A stretch of 64,000 bases of DNA, taken from positions 11,327,820 through 11,391,819 of the forward strand of contig OY727096.1 in the NCBI GenBank assembly GCA_963402885.1, in the 5' to 3' direction. Made by a program: the position numbers and the translations under genes. The notes below the pieces were generated by a model that saw nothing but the letters and a program-made list of their open reading frames with translations, was not told the DNA's origin and did no database searches. Below, piece by piece: positions 9,463-22,428 of this stretch (position 1 is the stretch's first letter; the number at the start of each line of letters is the position of its first letter). This DNA is from Antedon bifida (Eukaryota > Echinodermata > Crinoidea > Comatulida > Antedonidae).

Positions 9463-12400
9463 GCCTTGGAAATATAGAAAATGTGCAATTGCAGAATGTT
9501 ACAGGCTGGTTTATTTATGACTTTAGTGATCCTAGCCTTACAAGCAACAGTTGGTAATGCTGATACAATGGCAGATATCGATAGTCAAGTTCAAGAAGTT
9601 GTCAGAGATAGGGTCCTTCTACATATTCTTCGTCAATTAATTTCGGTAAGGATTTTGAATAATTATTTTTGGCAAGAACTATTGAATAAAGTAAATACCA
9701 AGGTTGTTCTCTGGTCGTACTTTTAAATTTAACAGTGTAAACGATACTTTAATGTAAAACACCGAATTCCAACTAAATAACCATATTTTTGCCGAACCAA
9801 AAATATTACACTAATAAAGTCTAAAAATGGCGGTCAAGCACAGCATTAATTGAAAATCTGGTTAGGTTATTCTGTTTTATTATTGATTTATTTTTATGGC
9901 ATAAAAACAATTATGTGGTCTTGCTAAAACAACTGGGCCAAATGAAAAATAAAAATTAGAGGACACTATAGAAAATTCACTCATGCATATTTGTGCTCTA
10001 AAATGTTCGATGACCGAATTGATTACATACTGTACTTCTCTTAATAGTTTGTAGGCCTACTGTTTACTGGGCATTGACTTTAGATAAAATTAATGTACTG
10101 CAATAAAGAGTTTGATTTTTTAAAATTATCCTAGTATAATGAAATATTTGAGCCATCACGGTCTTCCAAACATTTTTTTTTTGTTTACAAAAAAATCCCT
10201 TACACAATGTACAGAATTTACTGAAACTGAAAGCTGTAAATTGTAGCAAATTGTATGATTAGATGGATGGTATGCAGTAATGTACCTATATCGACATTTA
10301 TGTGAGTAAGATATAGATAGCTATTGTAATGTGGCATGTATAATTCTTAGTCACGTGGCACACCTTCTACACGTGTTAAAAACGCTCGAATTCGGTTTTG
10401 TATTTCGAGTTAATCTTGTCTTCGTCACTTACAATAATAGAATGAAAGTTCTGCTTATGTTTTCGATCGCTGAATCCTAATAACAGAGTCAATTGGGTTA
10501 TTATTTTTCATTAGTATATGTCCGATTCATTATGATTTCCTTTTGTGTCTCGATTGCAAAGCATTGGCATAGAAAGTACAGTCTGCACATCTGATCTTCC
10601 TTGAAAGGAGGGCATATTAGCTTCATGGCACATCGGTTAGGAACCGAATAAAAGTGCTCTATTTGTGTCACATGTTTGTGTATAGAATTGCTCGGTGATT
10701 CGGATAGAACGTTAAGTTCATAATTTACCTAAAATATATGTAAAAGCTATAATAAGATTCTGTCCCCACTGTGCTGACCATGATAACCGCTACAATGAGA
10801 ATCAAAGTATTGATTGACTGGCGCTTAATACAAGTCAATAAAAGCGAATACCAAATTATTCTCAAACCTTAACACTTGGAATGACATCACAATGTATCGG
10901 TTATGATGGCATAAGGTCTATATTATCTGGTTGTGTGTGCGCTCTCTATCTCCAAATACAATCTATCGCGAAATTCCGTTGTTTCATCTTTCAAACATCG
11001 AACTAAATTTGCTCTAATGTATATGACAATGCAAATTGCTAAAGTTTTAGCGGATCCATTCCATCCTCTCAATTCTGTAATAATCTATAGTATGGCAACC
11101 CAAGTCCGCCATAAGTCCTCAATCCATACCGTTCAACAACAATGCATTTATCATCAACCCAAGTCAAACCATTCATTGTCAAGCCATGCATTGTCATGTG
11201 AAATCATTCATCGTCAACCAAACCATACATCGCGAAGTCAAATCGGTCTTCGTCAATTCAAACGATTCATCGTCAATCAAAACGTTCATCACGAAACCAA
11301 ACCCTTCATCGTGAAGTCAAATTATTCATCGCCAGACCAATCATCGTGGAACCAAACCATGAATCTAGCTGTTTCATGACCAAGTCGTTCATCGCCAAGT
11401 CGTTTGTCTCTAAGCTGTTCATCCCCAGGTCGTTCGTCTCCAAGTCGTTTGTCTCCTAAGTCGTTCGTCTCCAAGCCGTTCATCCCCAAGTCGTTCATCC
11501 CCAGGTCGTTCGTCTCTAAGTCGTTTGTCTCCTAAGTCGTTCGTCTCCTAAGTCGTTCGTCTCCAAGCCGTTCATCCTCAAGCCGTTCATCCTCAAGTCG
11601 TTCATCCTCAGGTCGTTCGTCTCCAAGCCGTTCATCCCCACGTCGTTGGTCTCCTAAGTCGTTTGTCTCCAAGTAGTTCATCCCCAGGTCATTCGTCTCC
11701 AAGCCGTTCATCCTCAAGTCGTTCATCCACAGGTCTTTCGTCTCCAAGTCGTTGTCTTCTAAGTCGCTCGTCTCCAAGCCGTTCATCCTCAAGTCGTTCA
11801 TCCCCAAGTCGTTCATCCCCAGGTCGTTCGTCTCCAAGCCGTTCATCCTCAAGTCGTTCATCCGCAGGTCGTTCGTCTCCAAGTCGTTTGTCTTCTAAGT
11901 CATTTGTCTCCAAACCGTTCGTCTCCAAGTCGTTCGTCTCCAAGCCGTTCATCTCCAAGTCGTTCATCCCCAGGTCGTTCGTCTCCAAGCCGTTCATCCC
12001 CAAGTCATTCATTCCCAGGTCGTTCGTCTCCAAGTCCTTCATCCCCAGGTCGTTCGTTTCCATGTCGTTTGTTTTCTAAGTCGGTCGTCTCCAAGCCGTT
12101 CATCCCCAAGTCGTTCATCCCCAGGTCGTTCGTCTCCAAGTCGTTTGTCTTCTAAGTCGTTCGTCTCCAAGCCGTTCATCTTCAAGTCGTTCATCCCCAA
12201 GTCGTTCATCCCCAGGTCGTTCGTCTCCAAGCCGTTTATCCTCAAGTCGTTCATCCGCAGGTCGTTCGTCTCCAAGTCGTTTGTCTTCTAAGTCGTTTGT
12301 CTCCAAACCGTTCGTCTCCAAGTCGTTCATCCTCAAGTCGTTCATCCCCAGGTCGTTTGTCTCCAAGCCGTTCATCCTCAAGTCGTTCATCCTCAGGTCG

Positions 12401-15400
12401 TTCGTCTCCAAGTCGTTCATCCTCAATTCGTTTATCCCCAAGTCGTTCGTCTCTAAGTCGTTTATCCCCAGGTCGGTCGTCTCCAAGCCGTTCATCCCCA
12501 AGTCGTTCATCCCCAGGTCGTTCGTCTCGAAGTCGTTCATATCCAAGTCGTTCCTCTTTGTTTTGTTTGTTTTATTCGGTACAATCAACATACCAAGAAA
12601 TATCTATAAAGCTAAAAAAGCTTATTATAGAAAAAGTTCACTATCAGTCTAGCTATGCACATTATACTCATTTAGTGTTTTTATACCTTTAATGTTTGAT
12701 GGAAGATTATTCCAATCCTTAATAGTATTATAATAATAATGTTTTCGAATCTAACCCTTTGATAATAAGAATTACACAATTTTCATTTGATTTCCTCGTA
12801 CAGTATACGTATGTTTAGAAATCTTTGTAAAATTGTCTGCTAAAAAAAGTGCAATCTACATCATAGTATATTTTATAGGCGTGGACAAGTCTTAGAAATG
12901 TAATGTAACTCTGTTGTTTATGTTCAGATAACCAACAGCTTTTAGTTGTTCCTGACCAATGTGTGGCCTATGGGCAATGTCGAGAATAAACCGTTTGGGT
13001 TACCTGGAGTTTATTTTGAAGGAATGAAGTTATACCAGAATACCAGACTGTTTCAGCATAGTACACTGAATTAATGCACAGCATAAAAGTTTCCTACTTT
13101 GCTTGTCTAAACAGCTAGCCTGCCTGTACAAAAAGTTCAATCTGAAATTTGCTTTTTTGATAATACATGTAACATATTCTTCATTTTGAAATACAGTTCA
13201 TCGCCAAGTCATTCATTTCCAAGTCGATTATCCCCAAGTCGTTCATCCCCAAGTCGTTCAACGCCAAGTCGTTCCTAACTTAGCTAACTCGTACCCAAAT
13301 AAAAATGTTTGTACCAGCTTTTGGTTAAATGCTAAAATAAGGGTTTTTTTAACATTTTGTGTTTTAGATTAGATTAAATATATTCTTTGTGAATAATTTG
13401 AGACTAAAATTATAACTTTCTGACTAGTGGTGGTTGAGATATTGATATGGCCATTTTCTTGACCAATGGTAAACAAATTTCACGGTCATTTTTGGCAAAT
13501 GTTGTCCATTAGAGTGAATAGAAATATTTTGACACCAAATACGACCATATCCGTCCAACAATTTCTGAGATATGAAAAGTGTGCCCTAAGCAAAAATGTT
13601 TTTGCCGGCTATATTATGTCAAAAGTCAAAATTAGGGGTTTATTGACAGTTTTATGATTTTTATTACATTAGAATAAATACAAATATATACTTTGCGAGT
13701 AATTTGAGACCACAATTATCACTTTCTGACCAATGGTTGCTGAGATATTCATATGGCCAATTTCTTGACATGACCAGTGGTCAGAAAAGGGGTTTCCGTC
13801 CACTTTTGGTAAAAGTTGCCCATTAGAGTGAATAGAAACATGGGTCTTTTGAGTAGTTTGTCACAAATATAAATATACAAATATACACCCAGTGGTTACC
13901 AAGTTACGCAAAGTCTTAACTTTGACCATATTTTTTACCCTTTTGCCCCCTGTACTGACCAATCATCCCAATTTTGTTTTCGGCCAACAGAAAAAAATGT
14001 ATTTGTATTGATATAAGCAAGCAAAAAACCTTGTTAACATAGTTTGCTAGAGGGTGCAGGCAAACCCTTTCTGGCTCCCCAACTAACAAGGCAGGTGCGA
14101 AAGGGAAGTATTGGTAATCTTATGTCTTAGGTGTTGTGATCTTAGGTCTTATGGGATCTTATCTTTTATGATCGGTTTGACTTGGTCATGAAACTGATTT
14201 TGTTTCACGATGATTGGTCTGGCGATGGATAATTTGACTTCACTGTGAAGGGTTTGGTTTCGCAATGAACGTTTTGACTTTACGATAAATGATTTTGCGA
14301 TAAATCGTTTGAATTGACGACAACCGATTTTAATTCGCGATGAATGATTTAGTTTTACGTTGAATTTTTACATGAATGGTTTGTGTTGGTGATGAATGCA
14401 TAGTTGTTGAAAGGTATGGATTGAGGACTTTTTGCGGACTTGGCTTGCCGTACTGTAGCTTTATTGAACGTCGACACGTACGAACCGCTATAGAAAATTC
14501 GTTTATTTCTACTGGGATACGATGTTAAAATGAACATTTTCAGAGATAATCTGTTTCATGTATTTAAATAAATTGTTAGGTAATTTTTCAAAATCATCAC
14601 TATTGTATTCTAGAACTGCGACCATGTAAATGTCCTGCATACATAGCTAGATTGAGCTTTCTATCCCAAACAACGATAAGCCATTATACATGAATCATTG
14701 ATTTTAATTAAATTCACTTATTTAGAAATACCATTGCTTTATCATTAAAACGCAATTGATTCATAAAATGTAGGTTAAACTTAAGAATCTGTACCTTATA
14801 TAGCTTTACCAGTTCACTCTTTATAATTATTCAAAAGCTTAAGGACATGATTATTGCATATCTTTCGACAGTAATTAGGATATAATTAATGTCGAAAATG
14901 TACGTATTGTACTTTCGTAATAGCAGTGATTAGTGAACTTTCGGTATATTAAATAAAGCATATAAATTGGGTTAATGGGTCAACACTCTCTATCTTTTAT
15001 TGTTTAATACTTATTATTCGTATAAGCCTGTTGAATAGAACTTGCTACTTGGTAGTATTATAATTAAAGAATCAAAATCCCATATTCATGCACAAAATTA
15101 AATTTTTAATAATTTAAAAACCGTTTATTAGAAATTAATAACGTCAAAATTACAGTGATTTAAATGGAGGTTATACGATCAGTTACTAGATTAATCTTAG
15201 GCTTATCGTTCACCAGGCATGCTAACGTCACAAATATAATCTGCCTCACAAAATAACAAAAGAAATATCCTAGCAAGAACTGTTAATTCTTTATTAACAC
15301 TACCACTAGTCCCTAAAATCATTTCTGCAAATGTCACTATGACCAGAATGACGTCAAACAAAATATCAAGATTCAAGTTTAAACCGGATTACACCTACAA

Positions 15401-18400
15401 TTATTTACACCATAACTTTGAATAAATTCCTGAACCATTCATCTTTACTACTCTACTCTTTCCATTTATAACATATTGCTATCATCTTGCTTATTGAAAG
15501 AATTACATTTTGAAATAACTTCATCCATCTCTTATTTCATTCATTTATTTCTCTTCATATCCATAGCACCTATAGCATAAATTCATAATTTACTGAAATG
15601 GCAACAACATATTGAAAACAACATATTTATAAACTCTGTTTTAGCTTTGACTCTTTAAGATTTTTTATTATGGTTCCAGAATAACATGCTTATAATATCA
15701 TTTTTTTTATTTCAATTTATTTAATTGCAGGTAAACAAACATATCGTATAATTAGCACCTGTATGTTAAGTATGAACTATCAAGTGGCTTTCCCAACTTA
15801 ACAAATGTAATACAAAATAGATACATTAGTGTGTGTATGTATAGAAACAATTGTCCTAATAAAGAATATTATAAAGATTCTGTGTAGGGTCTAGACCTAT
15901 AATGATTTAGACATTTTTAGACATCTATTACAACTTTATATTAGAGGTTGGGAACTGTATTTTCATTTCAATTAAACATGCACGTCAAGAGCATCGATCA
16001 ATGTTTTTCTTTAGGATGTGTCGTACTTTTTCTGTCGTATTTTGGAGTTTTCTGATTTGTCTTGGATCAAAAATGCCCTAAGCTTTTCCAGACAAAGGCA
16101 ATATCGCCAATAACTGATTTTTAACTTTATAGGTAGCGTTCAACGAACTTCATAATGTAGGTACAGTACACAGGTAATTTTGACCTCTAAGCTGGAATAA
16201 TTTCGATACCATTTTACTAATTTATTTTATTATTTGTATATATTTAGACAATTAAATTAGTGTTTTGATAAATGGAATAAGAACAAGACACTATTCACAC
16301 TACTCATGTACAATTAGTACGTGTTAAAATAACGTATTAGTGTTTGTTAATTTTGGTTTCATTACCATGATTTGGAATAGGCCTATACCTAAACGATTTG
16401 TTATGCATTATTAGATGTCAAAGTTTCTCATGCATAACTCTCCATATTTCGTGACGTCATTATCACCTGCCTTTCTTTTAAAAAATAAAATAAATAATAC
16501 AATAAAATAACACAATTATATTTTTATTAAGAAATGATTGTTGCAAACTCATAAATCATTCAACAAAACCCAACCACTCTCTTTGGTAGTAATTACAGGT
16601 CACATATCCACACATTTGTATCATTAGTCCATCGCTCCAAGTGGAATAAATTTACCAACCGCAGCTGTAGTGTATTATAATAGTAACTTGAAATCGGGTC
16701 ACCCGTCTTCGATCCGTAAGTTGTACTGCAGCCAGGTGTGTCAATATCAAAAAGCAACTCATGAGTTCTTTAACTTTGATTGATTGTCTTGATCGATAGT
16801 GTATTTTAATCAAGGGAGGATGGAGTGAAATATCCCCGTCACGTAGGATATGCATGCTATTATACAACGTACTCGATGTCATAGTAAACTAAGACGGTAA
16901 AATATAAACAGGTGCTTATGTATTACATTACATGTAAATCAGCCGTATTATGATTCATTACAATCTTACTTACGGCAATAAATAGAACGACAATGAATAA
17001 CATAATTATAATATCAAATGGAAAACATTTATTTAAATTCACACCCTCGCGAAAAAAGGAAGTTTAAACTTGACATACATTAAATTTAGGCGACTTAAAA
17101 TGTAAATAACCATATATTTGTGCGATATTTTCAGCATTACCAACCTTAGTACTGTGCACTATTACATTTCAATAACTTCATAATGTATAGCCGTTACAAT
17201 AATATAGTGTCCTTTTTATATAATGTTCTGCTGTATATTTCATTAAAAAACTTTTAAATAAATAAACAATTTTTTTTTTAAATGTTAATTTTTTTTTTTA
17301 ATATAGGCTTAATTATCTTTCACCATTTCTATTTGGGTTTCTCTCTACCTTTAAACTAAGTTTGTAATGTGTCTAATTTTATAATCGTAAAATTGTTTTT
17401 TAGATCGGTCGACCTATCGCCTGTTTTATGAAAGCTCATTAGGCCTATTTGATTTTAAATGCACTTTGAAAGAAAGTAATATCAACCCAAAATGCCGACC
17501 AATTTGATTCAACTTAGAGCCAAAATTTTAATACAAACACAGTACGTTCAGTTTGTCTACAAAAAAGCGACAAATGTAACTGAAAGCACATATATCTAAA
17601 CGAATCAGCAGCTATGTGAAACGTCTGTTCCAAGTGCACTTAAGACGTTATAGAAAGGTTAAGTACGACGTTCCGTTTCTTCGGACGAACATAACGTGAT
17701 TTTAATTTATGAAAAAAACCTCCAGTACTCATGATTCTGTGGTTCTGTCTAATTGACATTAATGGGTGGATGACCGCAGATTCTTGTTTTGGCGCTAAAC
17801 TGTTGTCACGGGCAATTACGGATCAACGTTTATAGACAATCTTGCTAAGTAGGTGATATTTTAAATCTAGTAGAAGATATTTTCGACACTTGGCCTGATA
17901 GTTGGAAGATGCCAATTCAAAGAAGCTGGATAATGGAATAATTGATTGATTCAGAACAATTCATTATAGTATCTTATGAGATAAATTTTGTAAAATCTAC
18001 AACATCATAGTATAATCTTTATTGTCTTTCTTTCTTGTTTGTTCATTTTCATATACATAAAATCAAAACTAAAGACAAAAGACCCAAAAAAAAAGCTTTC
18101 GCTTATCGAGTTTTGGCCTTTTAAAATAAATAAAACTTAAACTAGAACGAATATCATTTCTGAGAAAGAAAAATCTGAAGAAAATTAATTACATAAATGA
18201 AAATTAATAACTCACTGGCATTATCAATATGAATATGATGTAATGGAACAAGAGACTTGCTCTTTGAAAATGGTTCACCGGCCATGTAGTAGCAACCACA
18301 ATATTTGTATTGGTTCTTACGTTTAATACGAACAAGAACACGGTTATTTATACTGTAGTATAACCCCAATATTCATACTATAGTTTCAAGATCCTTTATC

Positions 18401-19934
18401 CTTTATACGTGAAGCCCAAATAGACACACTATACTAGACATCGATCTGTAACATGGTCACATCTCATACTGTGATGAAGATGTGATGTTTATTTTATAAT
18501 CAATACTGCTGGTAAAATTGTGAAATACCTATGTACTGTATCTATAAATAGAATTCCATAATTCAGCGCTTAGAAGCCTGCTACTGTAGTAGGAGGGTTA
18601 TACTTTAAACTACCATGCTGCTGCTTTTCTGAACTTATATTTTCTTTATTCCCGTCATTTGCAATCATCTCAACTTTTTTCGAAAATTTGAATATTATTC
18701 TAATACTCATTTAGTAATTACCACCTATAATACCCTAATCTATCCCATGTGTTTTAAAATGATTACATTAATATGTATTGTAATAAACATTCTGTCATTC
18801 TGTCGAAATTTTGATCTAAATTGCTATCAATCTTTCGATTTCAATCTTGTAAATTTATTTTATATGCATTGATAATTTCCAATTTCTGAAAAATAATACT
18901 TGTATATCGAATGTGATATTTCTTATCCTAATATATGAATAAAGTTATTCTCTAGTTTTTATTAAATAGTAGATTTCATGCAAGTATGTGCCATTTAAAT
19001 AATAGTAATGTTTTAAAAGATTATGTTGTCATTTTAAAAATTAATATTACTTAAACGCTATAAAGCAATTTTATTAGGAATGTTTAATTTTAAAATTTGT
19101 GCAGCAACATCTAGTAAAATGCACTTTACTATAAGTGCGTAAGTAGGCCTAAGTGTCGAACTGAAAGGAATTTATTTCGAGTTACGTAGAAAGTAGATAA
19201 CATATTTCACATTAGTCTATCTATTACCCCCTAATAATGAATCAGGCTTTCAAATGAAAACATTCTCTCTATTCAATTAATACAAAACAGTTATTATAAC
19301 ATACCTATGTAGATCCTGCATATTCAATTAGTCTTCCATTTAACTCTTCTTTCTTGACTACAAGCCAAAAACTGTAATATACAGCGCACTAGGCCTTATA
19401 GACGTTTGTTGGGTCAAATCATGTTGAATGGCACATCTTTTTAGGCGCCATCTATAATAATAACAATAATCAGAGACCGCTTAAACTATAGCATTTAAAA
19501 TTTGATTCAAGATGGAACTTTTCTTATACGTTATTTTTTTTATTTGATTCTTTATATTATAGATATTTATTATTAGGCCTAGTTAGAAAATAAAGTATGC
19601 TAATAATAAATATTACTATGACGAAATTATACAAATTCTGAACCAAATGGCCATAATAAGTGGCAGGTTTTCAATCTGCGCATAATAGTTTTTGAGCGTA
19701 ATTAGCGTGTGCAAAATGACTCAATAAGAAAGACTCCACAGAAGGGTCTGACAAACGTACGATATATTTTTGTATAAACTATTTATCTTTTTATTTGAAT
19801 AGGAAACCTCAAGAACAAAGGATTACCTTGATGATGGCCAGGGAGTTGCCAAACGAACGTCGGGTTCTCATGATAATACCTTACAGAAAATTAGAATGTC
19901 CCAATGGTGTAGGAAAATGCAAATAAGTTGTTAA
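9463..19934 (+). CDS. Secreted peptide precursor, somatostatin/allatostatin-C-like (two coding exons)
   Basis: Exon A (9463-9645) follows a TTTTCTTTTAG acceptor. Its ATG is at 9481 and it ends TCG|GTAAGG. Exon B (19803-19934) follows TTATTTGAATAG and ends in TAA. Both junctions are phase 0, giving 98 residues. Residues 1-27 look like a signal peptide (hydrophobic core LFMTLVILAL, cleavage near VGNA|D). A helical spacer (VLLHILRQLIS) and an acidic stretch lead to a dibasic KR at 72-73. The final 25 residues end W-C91-RKMQIS-C98 and stop. One C-terminal peptide with a C-x6-C ring after a dibasic site, in a precursor of about 100 residues, is the layout of the allatostatin-C/somatostatin family, whose members have rings such as CYFNPISC. 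The receptor would be a somatostatin-type GPCR (inference). Another Cys-ring hormone is possible. The intron is 10.2 kb. Confidence 0.6.
11376..12560. repeat. 15-bp tandem array (minisatellite)
   Basis: The unit is close to GTCGTTCATCCCCAA, with variants carrying GTCTCC, CCTCAA, CCCCAG or TCTTCTAAG. About 75-80 copies are present and they form higher-order blocks of several units. Because 15 is divisible by three, every frame gives pentapeptide periodicity (for example SPSRS, KSFIP), so the several ORFs here are by-products of the array. Confidence 0.9.
13197..13275. repeat. Small satellite copy of the 15-bp array
   Basis: Five or six units of the same type (CCAAGTCGTTCATCCCC) stand apart from the main array and precede the duplicated segment. 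Confidence 0.8.
13280..13860. repeat. Diverged direct duplication of about 285 bp
   Basis: Landmarks recur in order in the two halves: AAAAATGTTT, TTTGAGAC, GAGATATT then ATATGGCCA, and CCATTAGAGTGAATAGAAA. The first half is about 13290-13540 and the second about 13585-13850. Confidence 0.6.
14466..19802. other. Remainder of the peptide-gene intron
   Basis: AT-rich sequence with short homopolymer runs (for example near 17270-17300). No exon, RNA gene or clear transposon was recognised. The intron ends at the acceptor before 19803. Confidence 0.4.
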
Positions 19935-20093
19935 TGATCGTAAGTATTCTGATCATCATAATTTGTACAATAGTAAGTAATATTCTCACGTCTACGATGA
20001 GCATAAAACAACAATTACTTAAATGCATTCATACCAATCGTAACAATGATGGTCTGCTACCACGTACATATATACACCATCCACCCAATGAAC

Positions 20094-20214
20094 AAGGCCA
20101 TATACATGGCTGCAGTCGCGTGCTCAAATTTGAGTTATTGTTTACCGACCGACAAACCATCCGACCGACCGGCCATCCGACCAACCGACCGGCATGTGAG
20201 CTGTACGCGACAAA
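20094..20214 (+). repeat. GACC mini-element, copy 4
   Basis: It reads AAGGCCATATACATGGCTGC, then AGTCGCGTGCTCAAATTTGA, then a GACC-rich array, then TGTGAGCTGTACGCGAC. It lies about 160 bp downstream of the peptide-gene stop codon, possibly in its 3' UTR. Confidence 0.7.
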
Positions 20215-20299
20215 AATGGGAACATGTCTATACCTAGACTTCCGTGCCTTTGGGCAGTTATATTCAAAAGGACGGAAGCATTAGTAAATTGTATCACGC

Positions 20300-20450
20300 G
20301 AAAGCTTATAGTTTACTAAGGCTGTAAAAATGGTAATTTGTAAACTCGAACTGGGCATGCGCAAACCCCAAAGCACGTCTGGAAGAACAGAGTCTATGAG
20401 ATGTATACAGACAGTAGTCTGTAAGACCTGTTCAATAAATAATGTTTTCT
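20300..20450 (+). repeat. Dispersed repeat shared with 43.31-43.47 kb (possible LTR 3' end)
   Basis: About 130 bp matches the reverse complement of 43317-43467. The shared text includes TAGTTTACTAAGG, AATTTGTAAACTCG, TCTATGAGATGTATACAGAC and TGTAAGACCTGTTCAATAAA. An AATAAA near the end followed by a break fits a long terminal repeat or a SINE tail, but neither end can be fixed. It runs straight into LINE endonuclease sequence at about 20455. Confidence 0.5.
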
Positions 20451-20454
20451 ATCA

Positions 20455-21505
20455 AACTGAAACCATTCTCAAAACTCCATCTGGTGACAACTTAGCACTC
20501 ATTGGCGATTTTAACGCTAGAATTGGCTCTGATTATAACTCTTGGTGTAATGTGATTGGACATCATGGGGTTGGTAGAATGAATGAGAACGGGCAACGTC
20601 TTCTTGAACTATGTGCTGATCTCAGCCTTTGCGTTGCCAACACCTACTTTGAAGGTCCTTTTTGTACCAAAACAACCTGGATGCATCCTCGTTCTCGCCG
20701 CTGGCATCAACTCGACCATATTATTGTGAGACGTCGTCAGCTATGTGAGATAATCCATTGCCATAGCTTAAGAAATAGATATCACACTGCCAAACCAAAG
20801 CATGTTCATACAATTGATGTTGCTTCTACAAAAATAGGCAGCCAGATTGGTTCATTGAAAATGCTGAAACATTACTACCAGCTCTTCTGTGAAACGCAGA
20901 GCAAGAGATAAGATGCTCACGAAAACACTCGTTCTGCAAAAGCTGATTACAAGTCAAAGAGCATGGTTCAGCGTCTTAAAAGAAATGTTTTAGATCGCTA
21001 CTGGACTAATCTCAGTGAACGAATCCAAATGTGCTCGGATACCGGTGATCTGCGTGGCCTCTACAATGGGCATAAAGGAAGCAATTTATCCTATTCCAAA
21101 GAAAAGCGCACCACTTCTTTCAAGTGATGGTTTTATGCTCACCGTAGCTGCAGATCAAGTTAAAAGATGGATGGAGCACTTCAGCTCTATTTACGTTACA
21201 GACACAGGCATAAACTCTAGGGCAGGAAATTCAGCAGCTAACAACATGCATGACCTTGACAGAAATATCACCAAAGATGAGGTAGAACTAGCCATTCATG
21301 GATTGAAGAATATCAAATGTCCTGGACCTGACGGCATTACACCAGAGGTGTTTAAAATTGGTGGGGATGTCCTGACAACTGAGCTTCTTGAAGTATTTAA
21401 AACTTGTTGGCATTCAAGGTGTATTCCGCAGGACCTAAAGCACTCCAACATCATTTCACTCTACAAAAACAAGGGCAGCCGTCACGATTGCAATAATTAT
21501 AGTGG
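20455..21505 (+). pseudogene. RTE-like LINE fragment: endonuclease and start of reverse transcriptase
   Basis: The endonuclease part shows GDFNARIG, GHHGVGRMNENGQRLLELC, KTTWMHPRSRRWHQLD and IIVRRR, typical of the LINE group often mis-named craniofacial development protein 2-like. Its frame ends in a stop near 20911. The fragment resumes in other frames with RLKRNVLDRYW, KEAIYPIPKKSAPLLSSDG, RWMEHFSSIY, KCPGPDGITPEVFKIGG and DLKHSNIISLYKNKGSRHDC. Sequence similarity stops abruptly at NNY near 21503, before the catalytic RT core. Frameshifts near 20911 and 21070 and the missing core make it non-functional. Confidence 0.8.
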
Positions 21506-21520
21506 TAAGAAAAGAAATAG

Positions 21521-22428
21521 GTTTTTTAAATCTACTCGCATCAAAAAACCTGTACATTAAATGTATGTTTTAAAATTACAAATCACAAAATATAATTCTT
21601 GTTCAAACGTGAAGTTTTTTAGTAGTTTTCGAGAATATACAATTTAAGTATACTTGTTACTTTAAGACACCTCGTCAGCTTTTGAAAATTATGTCCTATC
21701 TGGTCTGAAAATAATACTAAAAAGTGGTCCAGAATTGGGACCGTGGTCCGAAACTCCAAAACTTGACCACATAACTATCTGTATTTTCATTTTGGTAAAG
21801 ATCTTGTAATAATTGTTTGATTAATTCTGCTAACAAGCAAACAAACAGACAAATGAAAGCACTCAGAAACTGAGTGAAGTACTTGGCAAAATATATCCAC
21901 TGATTATGAGCATGTTGAAAGATACATTTTTTGCTTTAGGTATTAGCTTTACCTACATGGTTCAAATCCTGATGGGGTTTATAATTTGTTTAAATAACTT
22001 TTAATACAAACATATTTCGGTATTGCAACAATGACCTTTCTGAAATCAAGATTGGCCAGAAAAAAATGTCTTGATTGACCGAGAAGTGTCTTGAAGCTGT
22101 ACCGAATTGTGGCGTCGCTGCCTTAACTCATGGAGTAAGCTTAACAGCTTGAGCAGTCGACTAATAGTTTGGTCAATGTAAAAAAATATGTCCACATTAA
22201 AAGAATACAGAATGCGTGCTATTTAATATATATATCGTATGGAAGATAAGCTTTTCTGACATGACCAATATATCAATTTTAAAATTAAAAATCTTAAAAA
22301 AACTAATTACCAACTATAAATAGTTTCATTTAAATAACAATAGAACAACAACGCGGAATACAAGCGGGTGAATTTGAAAAAAATATGTTTTTTAAAACTA
22401 CTCGTATCAAAAAACCTGTACATTAAAT
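21521..22428 (+). repeat. Direct repeats of 42 bp bounding an 866-bp period
   Basis: The sequence beginning GTTTTTTAAA and ending AACCTGTACATTAAAT occurs at 21521-21562 and 22387-22428 with few differences. The first copy abuts the broken end of the LINE fragment, so it may mark an insertion that interrupted that LINE. Confidence 0.6.

Larger units (their letters stand above)
11085..14465. repeat. Composite element: inverted flanks (about 11090-11385 and 14170-14460) around tandem arrays
   Basis: The left flank, with phrases such as AAGTCCTCAATCCATACC and CAATCATCGTG, reappears as its reverse complement at 14170-14460 (GGTATGGATTGAGGACTT, CACGATGATTGGTCTGG). Each flank is about 290 bp. Between them lie a 15-bp array (11376-12560), a small second array (13197-13275) and a diverged duplication (13.28-13.86 kb). 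The structure resembles a long-TIR non-autonomous transposon of about 3.4 kb. It sits in the intron of the peptide gene. No transposase is recognised. Confidence 0.6.

Noticed and set aside
11532-12692. Several ORFs of 80-160 codons on both strands with Ser/Arg/Pro or Asn/Glu/Leu/Met repeats
   Set aside because: All follow from the 15-bp period of the array, which keeps frames open on both strands; no independent coding signal.
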